The notes beneath the pieces are model-generated. The model did no database searches. It was not told the DNA's origin and saw nothing but the letters and a program-made list of their open reading frames with translations. DNA of 64,000 bases from Pedobacter chitinilyticus (lineage in GTDB: Bacteria > Bacteroidota > Bacteroidia > Sphingobacteriales > Sphingobacteriaceae). The translations under genes were made by a program, and so were the position numbers. Positions 1-5,799 of this stretch are shown piece after piece (the stretch's first letter is position 1; each line of letters starts with the position of its first letter). The stretch covers positions 153,646 to 217,645 of the forward strand of contig NZ_QMHN01000007.1 of the NCBI RefSeq assembly GCF_003313385.1. Reading direction: 5' to 3'.

Positions 1-18
1 CACTCGGACGGAGTGGGG
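1..18 (-). terminator. Terminator hairpin cut by window edge
   Basis: This is the inner part of a hairpin with arms CCCACTC and GAGTGGGG, identical to the complete terminator at 389-416. It lies at the start of a 75-bp stretch (1-75) that matches 399-473 base for base, so the first tRNA relic carries its own copy of the tRNA-Asn terminator. The T-tract would lie outside the window. Confidence 0.6.
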
Positions 19-36
19 TCGGCTTGAATTTTCAAG

Positions 37-110
37 CTCCCTCTGCTGGGCTCGAACCAGCGACCCTCTGATTAATCCCGTACATACGGGACTCTAACCA
101 GCTGAGCTAA
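37..110 (-). pseudogene. tRNA-Asn relic with palindrome in place of anticodon arm
   Basis: Read on the minus strand, the T arm, the 3' acceptor strand and the D arm match the intact tRNA-Asn genes at 435-508 and 814-887. The ten bases CATCTGACTG (5' anticodon stem and part of the loop) are replaced by a 16-base palindrome with arms TCCCGTA and TACGGGA around two bases. The 5' acceptor strand is missing and the sequence there runs into the GIY-YIG gene. It cannot make a normal tRNA because the anticodon stem and half the acceptor stem are gone. Confidence 0.8.
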
Positions 111-374
111 TATTCCCGTTAGCGCTTCGCCATCAATAAGTCTTTCGAGTAGCTTTCTGCTCTTTTGTTTTTTGATGAACCGCTCCAAATGTATGGCCTC
201 AATCTCTATTTCTCCACATTCAAAAACGACTTTTAATATCCAAGGCCTATGTTTTGAAGTAAAAGTGGTCCTATCACTATGATTGTGCTCATGAAATCGG
301 CGTTCATAGTCGTTGGTATAACCAATGTAATACTTATCCGAATTATCGGAATAAAGAATGTAGAGGTAGAACAT
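72..374 (-). CDS. GIY-YIG nuclease domain protein ending inside tRNA relic
   Basis: A 100-residue single-domain GIY-YIG protein of the UvrC/Slx1-like nuclease fold. It has the opening YLYIL strand (residues 3-7), the YYIG strand (15-18), an Arg pair at 25-26, His28 and His30, and Glu64 in the expected metal-ligand helix. Start chosen at the ATG at 374; an in-frame ATG at 401 would lie in the GGGG/T-tract of the upstream tRNA terminator. The last residues (from about Leu89) are translated from the D arm of a tRNA-Asn relic, and the final six codons come from the inserted palindrome, with the stop formed just past it. Small GIY-YIG proteins are common in Bacteroidota and are often near tRNA genes; their role is not settled. 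Mobility or homing is my inference. The domain call is secure, the function is not. Confidence 0.75.
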   Translation of the reverse strand: MFYLYILYSDNSDKYYIGYTNDYERRFHEHNHSDRTTFTSKHRPWILKVVFECGEIEIEAIHLERFIKKQKSRKLLERLIDGEALTGILAQLVRVPYVRD

Positions 375-388
375 AAATGTCAAGATAC

Positions 389-416
389 AAAAAAACCCCA
401 CTCGGACGGAGTGGGG
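389..416 (-). terminator. Terminator of tRNA-Asn (435-508)
   Basis: Perfect 8-bp arms CCCCACTC (396-403) and GAGTGGGG (409-416) with a 5-base loop; on the minus strand the hairpin is followed by a T-run. It lies 18 bp beyond the 3' end of the tRNA. Confidence 0.85.
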
Positions 417-434
417 TCGGCTTGAATTTTCAAG

Positions 435-508
435 CTCCCTCTGCTGGGCTCGAACCAGCGACCCTCTGATTAACAGTCAGATGCTCTAACCAGCTGAGCT
501 AAGAAGGA
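435..508 (-). tRNA. tRNA-Asn(GTT), copy 1
   Basis: A 74-base cloverleaf on the minus strand. The acceptor stem pairs TCCTTCT with AGAGGGA, with a G discriminator. The anticodon stem TCTGA/TCAGA closes the loop CTGTTAA, giving anticodon GTT (Asn). The T loop TTCGAGC is normal and no CCA is encoded. It is followed by its own terminator and preceded, on the transcript side, by three defective 5'-half copies. Confidence 0.95.
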
Positions 509-750
509 ATATTTTCTTCAAACTCTCTTCTTTTTCCCTCTGATTAATCCCGTACCTACGGGACTCTAACCAGCTGAGCTAAGAAGGAATATTTTCTTCA
601 AACTCTCTTCTTTTTCCCTCTGATTAATCCCGTACCTACGGGACTCTAACCAGCTGAGCTAAGAAGGAATATTTTCTTCAAACTCTCTTCTTTTTCCCTC
701 TGATTAATCCCGTATCTACGGGACTCTAACCAGCTGAGCTAAGAAGGAAT
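501..750 (-). repeat. Three 80-bp tandem units of truncated tRNA-Asn
   Basis: Units start at 501, 581 and 661 with an exact 80-bp period, and a partial fourth starts at 741. Each holds the 5' part of tRNA-Asn (acceptor 5' strand, D arm), the palindrome TCCCGTA-NN-TACGGGA in place of the anticodon 5' stem, then TTAATCAGAGGG and a purine-rich (minus strand) spacer of about 27 bp. Relic cores lie at 536-588, 616-668 and 696-748. The units are nearly identical; the visible difference is in the two-base palindrome centre (cc, cc, tc; ca in the relic at 37-110). The T arm and 3' acceptor are absent, so none is a functional tRNA. Confidence 0.9.
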
Positions 751-784
751 TTTTCCTCGAAAGGATTTATCAATTTTTCAAATT

Positions 785-811
785 AAAAAGCCCTACACAA
801 GTAAGGCTTTT
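785..811 (-). terminator. Terminator of tRNA-Asn (814-887)
   Basis: On the minus strand AAGCC-TTAC pairs with GTA-GGGCTT across a short loop, followed by a T-run. It lies directly beyond the tRNA 3' end. Confidence 0.7.
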
Positions 812-813
812 GG

Positions 814-887
814 CTCCCTCTGCTGGGCTCGAACCAGCGACCCTCTGATTAACAGTCAGATGCTCTAACCAGCTGAGCTAAGAAGGA
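814..887 (-). tRNA. tRNA-Asn(GTT), copy 2
   Basis: Same 74 bases as the copy at 435-508, with anticodon GTT. Its flanks and terminator differ from copy 1, so it is probably the older chromosomal copy from which the array grew; that ordering is inference. It is divergent from the sugar kinase gene that follows. Confidence 0.95.
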
Positions 888-1031
888 GTGCTGGTGTTGC
901 TTAAAACGTTCTTAAATGTCCTTTATAATTTGAACACCCTTGTTCGTTTTGGGAATGCAATATTAGGGCTTTTAAATTATTTATGCAATATTTGTAGCGA
1001 AAAAAAAGATAAAAATCACAAGATACAACGT

Positions 1032-1955
1032 ATGAGCCTGATAATCATAGGTACTGTGGCTTTCGATGCCATTGAAACTCCGTTCGGAAAAACAGATAAA
1101 ATTGTAGGTGGAGCCGCAACTTTCGCTAGTTTGGCTGCTTCTTACTTCTATAATCGCACAAAAATTGTCGCTGTTGTAGGCGATGATTTCAAAAAAGAAG
1201 ATATCGACACCTTAAATAACCACGGCATTGACACCGAAGGTTTACAGATTAAAGAAGGAGAAAAATCTTTCTTCTGGAGTGGCAAATACCATAACGACAT
1301 GAACAGTCGCGATACTTTAATTACCGAATTAAATGTATTGGAAAACTTTGATCCAATCATCCCTGAGAGCTACCAAGACTGCGAGTATTTGATGTTGGGC
1401 AATCTTACTCCTCAAATACAACAAACCGTTATTAAAAGACTTAAAAACCGTCCAAAGCTAATTGTTCTTGATACCATGAACTTTTGGATGGATATTATGA
1501 TGGATGACTTGCTAGAGACCATTAAAATGGTTGACGTATTGACTATCAACGATTCTGAAGCTCGTCAATTATCTGGCGAATATTCATTGGTTAAAGCAGC
1601 CAACAAAATTTTAACCATGGGTCCTAAATATCTAATCATCAAAAAAGGTGAGCATGGTGCATTGTTATTCCACGAAGACAAAATTTTCTCTGCTCCAGCA
1701 TTGCCTTTGGCCGATGTATTTGACCCAACGGGCGCTGGTGATACTTTTGCGGGTGGTTTCATTGGTTACTTGGCCAAAGTAGGCAGTATCAATTTCAACA
1801 ACATGAAAAATGCGTTGATTTACGGATCAGCATTGGCTTCTTTCTGTGTAGAGAAATTTGGAACCGAGAAATTATTATCGTTAAGCCAAGAAGAAATTGC
1901 CAATCGTTTGCAACAGTTTGTGAATTTAAGCAGCTTCGAAATCAGTCAAAATTAA
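1032..1955 (+). CDS. PfkB-family sugar kinase
   Basis: A 307-residue ribokinase/PfkB-fold enzyme that transfers phosphate from ATP to a sugar or nucleoside in the cytoplasm. The GG of the N-terminal substrate region is at residues 26-27 (VGGAAT), and the C-terminal signature DPTGAGD is at 231-237 with catalytic base Asp237 and the anion hole just before it. The frame stays open upstream to a GTG at 888, but that codon abuts the tRNA 5' end and the extra 48 residues do not resemble the family, so the ATG at 1032 is chosen. The exact substrate cannot be told from sequence. It stands alone, followed by a hairpin at 1991-2037. Confidence 0.88.
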   Translation: MSLIIIGTVAFDAIETPFGKTDKIVGGAATFASLAASYFYNRTKIVAVVGDDFKKEDIDTLNNHGIDTEGLQIKEGEKSFFWSGKYHNDMNSRDTLITELNVLENFDPIIPESYQDCEYLMLGNLTPQIQQTVIKRLKNRPKLIVLDTMNFWMDIMMDDLLETIKMVDVLTINDSEARQLSGEYSLVKAANKILTMGPKYLIIKKGEHGALLFHEDKIFSAPALPLADVFDPTGAGDTFAGGFIGYLAKVGSINFNNMKNALIYGSALASFCVEKFGTEKLLSLSQEEIANRLQQFVNLSSFEISQN

Positions 1956-1990
1956 TTTTAGCAGCGCAATTGCACTGCTACTATATCAAG

Positions 1991-2037
1991 ATAGTCCCGC
2001 TTTACGCTGTACCTACGGTGCCGCTACAATCGGGGCT
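1991..2037 (+). terminator. Hairpin, possible terminator of sugar kinase
   Basis: Arms ATAGTCCCG and CGGGGCTAT (nine pairs, one G-T) enclose about 30 bases that include CGCTTTACGCT and CCGCTACAATC. The latter resembles the end boxes of the dispersed elements at 11664 and 35181. A short T-run follows. It may be a repeat that also serves as a terminator. Confidence 0.5.
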
Positions 2038-2064
2038 ATTTTGTTAGGCTTTTACACAAATGCG

Positions 2065-2298
2065 CTACCCTAACGTTCCAACCTTCGTAAGTTTCTCAAA
2101 AACCACTTCGGTATGTGGCGCATCGGCCAGTTCATCGGTAAGGTCCTGCCCTGCCCAATGTTCGTAATGCTTACCATTTTTCCATAAGCGGCTTTCCGTT
2201 ACATCATAAATGATTCCTTTATAGGCCACCCATATTTGCGGTTTATCCTGCCCGTTGCGTAAAGCTAATTGCTGTTTCGTATAAGATGGCAATTCCAT
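2065..2298 (-). CDS. Cytochrome b5-like heme/steroid-binding protein
   Basis: A 77-residue protein of the small cytochrome b5-like family. The segment IWVAYKGIIYDVT (22-34) is the usual b5 beta strand, followed by a loop with LWKNGKHYEHWAG and a helix with TDELADAPH. His44 or His47 and His62 are the likely heme ligands. There is no signal peptide or membrane anchor, so it is probably cytoplasmic or docked to a partner. Its ATG overlaps the TAA of the upstream lycopene-cyclase-like gene (TAATG), which suggests translational coupling and a shared role. Ligand and partner are inferred, not shown. Confidence 0.75.
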   Translation of the reverse strand: MELPSYTKQQLALRNGQDKPQIWVAYKGIIYDVTESRLWKNGKHYEHWAGQDLTDELADAPHTEVVFEKLTKVGTLG

Positions 2299-2978
2299 TA
2301 AGCTGCTCTCTTGCTTTTAAAAAATTCGAACATGTAAATGCTAACCAACAAAGCAGAAAGAAACATGAATAAAGTTTCTACAGGAACTTTTACGATATAC
2401 AAACCCGAAACACCATTTGCAGTGGCCACCACAACATTATTCCATGCTAAAACACCATAAACAATTAATAAAGGTAACAGCATGAAAACAAAAGCACGAT
2501 AGGCTCTGTACATAAATCTTAATTTGCCTACATACTCAATGAGCAATAGGACCAACAAAAGTGTAGCAAAAGTCAGCATAGTGTACCACTTAGGATAACC
2601 GAAAAATAAAAAAGCTACACAAAGGCCTAATAATAAATTACTAAAGGCCAAACTATATTTCTGCAGATCGTTTTTAGGGAAACGCAAATTGAGGTATTGA
2701 TAAAGAGAAATCCCAGTAAAGCTTAAACTGAAATGAAGTAAATATTGTTCAACAGGAATATCCTTAAAACTAATGGACAAGGTGTTTTGAGCTTCATAAC
2801 TGACCAAACCGAGCAAATACAGCACAACCGTGATGGCAGAAAACAGAATGGTAGCCACCAAACTCGCACCAAACGCAGCTCTTAAATTGCCATCTTTAAA
2901 TATTTGCTTATCGATTTGAAAAATCAATGGGAGTAATAAGGGAGCAAGCGCTAAAATTAGAAAAACAAACTTCATCAT
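2298..2978 (-). CDS. Lycopene cyclase domain membrane protein
   Basis: A 226-residue protein with about seven hydrophobic helices and no signal peptide. It contains two copies of the motif seen in CrtYc/CrtYd-type carotenoid cyclases: IPVEQ at 74-78 and VPVET at 198-202, each leading into a hydrophobic helix. The acidic residue after the proline is the one needed for cyclisation in that family. The two halves correspond to the fused CrtYc-CrtYd form. The expected role is to cyclise the ends of lycopene in the inner membrane to make cyclic carotenoids. No other carotenoid gene is in the window, so the substrate is uncertain. It is coupled to the b5-like gene downstream. Confidence 0.7.
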   Translation of the reverse strand: MMKFVFLILALAPLLLPLIFQIDKQIFKDGNLRAAFGASLVATILFSAITVVLYLLGLVSYEAQNTLSISFKDIPVEQYLLHFSLSFTGISLYQYLNLRFPKNDLQKYSLAFSNLLLGLCVAFLFFGYPKWYTMLTFATLLLVLLLIEYVGKLRFMYRAYRAFVFMLLPLLIVYGVLAWNNVVVATANGVSGLYIVKVPVETLFMFLSALLVSIYMFEFFKSKRAA

Positions 2979-3097
2979 ATTGTGGTATTATTCCCCAAAA
3001 GTATGATTTTATATTGGTTGAGAGGTGGTTGTTTAGTTGCTCGGATTTTTTGTGTTTAGATAGGCTGCCGATTTTAACGTGGTGCAAAGCACTAAAA

Positions 3098-3175
3098 TTG
3101 CCAATTAAACCCGATTGAAATGGAAAGCCCGTAAGCGAGCTTGTGAGTGCGGACTTGGAATGAAAGCGGGACTGC
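3098..3175 (+). repeat. Dispersed repeat, copy 1 (GGAAAGCCCG family)
   Basis: This stretch holds AAACCCGATTGAAATGGAAAGCCC, then GAGTGCGGACTTG and GCGGGACTGCTG. The same ordered blocks occur at 52382-52480, and in inverted orientation at 52081-52165. It lies between the lycopene-cyclase-like gene and the sigma factor terminator and holds no credible gene. Confidence 0.7.
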
Positions 3176-3224
3176 TGAAAATGAATTGCAATGCAATAGC
3201 TTTTCAAACGGCAATTATTGATAT

Positions 3225-3251
3225 AAAAAAAGCCCCGCATGTGCAGGGCTT
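3225..3251 (-). terminator. Terminator of ECF sigma gene
   Basis: On the minus strand GCCCTGC pairs with GCGGGGC over the loop ACAT and is followed by TTTTTTT. It lies just beyond the stop of the sigma gene at 3259. Confidence 0.9.
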
Positions 3252-3258
3252 CTGTATC

Positions 3259-3774
3259 TTATCCTCTATCTGTAGAGTAATTTTTAAGGTATTTTTTAAG
3301 TTGTCCTCTGGCTACGTGTATTCTGGTCTTTACCGTACCAATTGGGATGTTAAGTTCTTCGGCAATTTCGTGGTATTTAAATCCTTCGAAATATTTAATG
3401 AATGGGATATAATATTCAGGAGCTAGTGAATCAAGCGCCTTGTTAATGTCTTTCAATACAAATTTGCTTTCAACCGCATTGTTAGTAGCACTGTAGTGCA
3501 AATTCGCATAGGTAATGTCGTCACTTTGTGTAATTAACGCGTTAGTTTTTACTAAGCGTCTGTAATTGTTAATGAAAGTGTTACGCATGATGGTAAAAAG
3601 CCAGCCTTTTAAATTGGTGCCTTCTTTAAACTTACTATAATACGTTACAGCTTTTAGCATCGTGTCCTGTACCAAATCATTTGCGTCTTCTAGGTCTTTG
3701 GTGAAATTCAAGGCAAATGATTTCAACGAGGTAGAATAATCGTTTAGTTGTTCGTTAAATTGCAGCTGTGTCAT
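3259..3774 (-). CDS. RNA polymerase ECF sigma factor
   Basis: A 171-residue extracytoplasmic-function sigma-70 factor. Region 2 spans about residues 10-80 with the core-binding stretch DANDLVQDTMLKA, and region 4 spans about 112-162 with the helix-turn-helix YHEIAEELNIPIGTVKTR. It directs core polymerase to a set of promoters. No anti-sigma gene adjoins it, so control may be at transcription; a palindrome lies at 3832-3861, upstream of the start. It ends at a strong terminator and is probably monocistronic. Its regulon cannot be read from this window. Confidence 0.92.
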   Translation of the reverse strand: MTQLQFNEQLNDYSTSLKSFALNFTKDLEDANDLVQDTMLKAVTYYSKFKEGTNLKGWLFTIMRNTFINNYRRLVKTNALITQSDDITYANLHYSATNNAVESKFVLKDINKALDSLAPEYYIPFIKYFEGFKYHEIAEELNIPIGTVKTRIHVARGQLKKYLKNYSTDRG

Positions 3775-3831
3775 ATTCTTTTTAGTTTTTAGTTAATAAA
3801 ATAGAACAGAAGCTAGATGGGCTTGCAACTG

Positions 3832-3861
3832 TCATAGTTGTGTAACACCTTACAACTATGA
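3832..3861. promoter_or_regulatory. Perfect palindrome upstream of ECF sigma gene
   Basis: Arms TCATAGTTGT (3832-3841) and ACAACTATGA (3852-3861) are perfect inverted repeats around a 10-base centre. The element is 58 bp upstream of the sigma start and 70 bp beyond the murB stop. It has no T-run on either strand, so an operator is more likely than a terminator. The binding protein is unknown. Confidence 0.45.
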
Positions 3862-3930
3862 TACCAAAACCGTTAAAAACTATCGACTAAAAATTTAAAA
3901 GATGAAAAAATACGCTTCAAAAGCGCTAGA

Positions 3931-4944
3931 CTAAAAAGTATTTACTTCTCGCTCCAAAAGTACTCCGAACTTATGCTGTACAGTTTCGATAATTCTTTCT
4001 GAAAATCTATACACCTCCTGTCCTGTTGCGCCACCATGATTAACCAAAACGAGCGCTTGATTTTTCCAAGTTCCTGTATGGCCATCAACCAAACCTTTAA
4101 ATCCGCACTGTTCTATCAGCCAGCCTGCGGCTAACTTTACACGTCCGTCTGGAGCTGGATAATGTGGGGTGTCTGGAAAACGCGACAACAGTTTCTCAAA
4201 CACTGGCTGGTCGACAATTGGGTTTTTGAAGAAACTGCCTGCATTACCAATGGTTGAGGGGTCTGGCAATTTACTTACTCTAATAGCCGCCACCACCTCT
4301 GAAACATCGGCAATGGTAGGCTCAGCAATGCCTCTTCTTTCAAGCTCGGCATTAATGGCTCCATAGTGGGTTTGCACATTAGGAATATTGGATAAGCGAT
4401 AAGTAACCGAAGTGATGATATATTTTCCTTTTAACTTTCCTTTGAACACGCTTTCGCGGTAGCCAAACTCGCAATCGGCTTTGTTAAAAGTTTTAATTTG
4501 CCCAGTAGCAATTTCAAAAGCAGTACAGCTTTCAAAAACATCTTTAATTTCTACGCCATAAGCACCTATATTCTGTATGGGCGATGCACCAACAGTTCCA
4601 GGAATTAAAGTTAAATTTTCTAAGCCAGCATAACCTTGGGCCACGCAGTATTTCACTAAAGTATCCCATACCTCTCCTGCACCTGCGGTTACCAAAACAT
4701 CATCGCCTTGCTGAGTAACTTGTATGCCTTTGATACTGATTTTAAGCACAAGTCCATCGTAGTCTTTGGTAAAAAGCATATTACTGCCCCCACCTAAAAC
4801 CAGCAGTTTGTTTTCTTTGATCAATGGGCTACCAAAAACTTCCTCTAAATCTGCTTCGGTCGAAACATCTGCATATAGCTTGGCATTTACATCAATTCCA
4901 AAAGTGTTCAGATTTTTAAGTGAGTAGTTGCTGATAAAGGACAT
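3931..4944 (-). CDS. murB: UDP-N-acetylenolpyruvoylglucosamine reductase (MurB)
   Basis: A 337-residue flavoenzyme that reduces UDP-GlcNAc-enolpyruvate with NADPH to UDP-N-acetylmuramate, the second committed step of peptidoglycan synthesis, in the cytoplasm. The FAD-binding segments LGGGSNML (50-57) and IPGTVGASPIQNIGAYG (114-130) are present. Active-site residues match the type I (E. coli-like) enzyme: Tyr162-Arg163, Ser237 in NAGSFFKNP, and Glu333 near the C-terminus. Length fits type I. The gene is alone and has a -7 box upstream at 4960-4967. Confidence 0.97.
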   Translation of the reverse strand: MSFISNYSLKNLNTFGIDVNAKLYADVSTEADLEEVFGSPLIKENKLLVLGGGSNMLFTKDYDGLVLKISIKGIQVTQQGDDVLVTAGAGEVWDTLVKYCVAQGYAGLENLTLIPGTVGASPIQNIGAYGVEIKDVFESCTAFEIATGQIKTFNKADCEFGYRESVFKGKLKGKYIITSVTYRLSNIPNVQTHYGAINAELERRGIAEPTIADVSEVVAAIRVSKLPDPSTIGNAGSFFKNPIVDQPVFEKLLSRFPDTPHYPAPDGRVKLAAGWLIEQCGFKGLVDGHTGTWKNQALVLVNHGGATGQEVYRFSERIIETVQHKFGVLLEREVNTF

Positions 4945-4959
4945 AAAGTATTTTTATTG

Positions 4960-4967
4960 CAAATGTA
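4960..4967 (-). promoter_or_regulatory. Probable -7 promoter box of murB
   Basis: TACATTTG on the minus strand matches the Bacteroidota -7 consensus TAnnTTTG exactly and lies 15 bp upstream of the murB ATG. I see no TTTG at the usual -33 distance, so this is a partial promoter match. Confidence 0.4.
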
Positions 4968-5057
4968 ACAAGATTTACGATTTGACTGTAGTCGGTTTTG
5001 TTTGAAACCAACTGTCTAACAAATGTAATTTGAAATCATTGTAAAAAAAATCTCACA

Positions 5058-5094
5058 GGAAACTTTAAGATTAAAAAAAGTTTCCATAGTTTTG
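5058..5094 (+). promoter_or_regulatory. Promoter and palindromic operator of tetR/efflux operon
   Basis: A perfect inverted repeat, GGAAACTTT (5058-5066) and AAAGTTTCC (5077-5085), overlaps a Bacteroidota-type promoter: -33 TTTA at 5064-5067, a 19-bp spacer and an exact -7 box TAGTTTTG at 5087-5094. A repressor bound to the palindrome would cover the -33 box. The obvious candidate is the TetR protein encoded directly downstream, which would then repress itself and the pump genes. Confidence 0.65.
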
Positions 5095-5120
5095 TGCGGA
5101 TTTTGAAAGGGAGTTTTAAA

Positions 5121-5759
5121 TTGGAAGTAAAAGATTATATCATTAACGGCGCTGATAAACTTTTTTGTCAATATGGTTTCAAAAGTGTAACCATGGACGA
5201 TATTGCCAAACATTTGGGCATCTCAAAAAAGACGATTTATCAGAACTTTAAAGACAAGAACGAGCTCATCAACATTCTTATTCACGATAGGATTGTCAAT
5301 CAAGACCTGCAGATGAACAAATGTTCTCAAGAATCGGAGAACGCTGTAGAAGAGGTTTTCTTTGGCATGCTGGACATGGATTTTTTCTTGGAAACGATGA
5401 ACCCGATGCTTTTTTACGATTTGCAGAAGTATCATCAAGAGGCTTGGTTAAACTTTATGGCCTTTAAGGAAAAGGAGATTGGCAAAAAGGTAATGGAGAA
5501 TTTGGAACGTGGCATTGCCGAAGGTTTATATCGCAATGACTTGAACCTTGAAATCATTACGAGAATGAGATTAGACCAAGTAGACGTGGTTTTTACGCAA
5601 AGCGGGCACTACGATACGAAGAAATACAGCCTTTCCAGCATTATGGTAGAAATAACTCGTCATTTTTTGTACGGAATTTGTAACAATGAGGGGCTTAAGT
5701 TAATCCATAAATACGATAAAGAGCTAAAGGACAAGAAAGAAATGGCAAAAAACATTTAA
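5121..5759 (+). CDS. TetR-family transcriptional regulator
   Basis: A TetR repressor of 212 residues from the chosen start. The N-terminal helix-turn-helix is DDIAKHLGISKKTIYQNF, followed by a divergent ligand-binding domain. The open frame extends to a GTG at 5094, but that codon is the last base of the -7 box and would lie upstream of the transcript start. The TTG at 5121, eight bases after AAAGGGAG, gives the natural N-terminus MEVKDYIINGADKLF. It is the first gene of a four-gene drug-efflux operon (40 bp to tolC-like). The ligand is probably a pump substrate, by analogy with AcrR-type regulators. Confidence 0.88.
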   Translation: MEVKDYIINGADKLFCQYGFKSVTMDDIAKHLGISKKTIYQNFKDKNELINILIHDRIVNQDLQMNKCSQESENAVEEVFFGMLDMDFFLETMNPMLFYDLQKYHQEAWLNFMAFKEKEIGKKVMENLERGIAEGLYRNDLNLEIITRMRLDQVDVVFTQSGHYDTKKYSLSSIMVEITRHFLYGICNNEGLKLIHKYDKELKDKKEMAKNI

Positions 5760-5799
5760 TTAATATAGAAATCACCCAAAAATTAATAATTAATCAACT

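Noticed and set aside
501..750. CRISPR array
   Set aside because: Units are contiguous 80-bp tandem copies of a tRNA fragment with identical spacers, and no cas gene is present.
888..1031. N-terminal extension of the sugar kinase from a GTG at 888
   Set aside because: The codon abuts the tRNA-Asn 5' end and the added 48 residues do not look like the family; the ATG at 1032 gives a normal PfkB start.
3115..3426. Plus-strand open frame of 103 codons
   Set aside because: It runs through a dispersed repeat, a terminator and the antisense of the ECF sigma gene, with no protein-like features.
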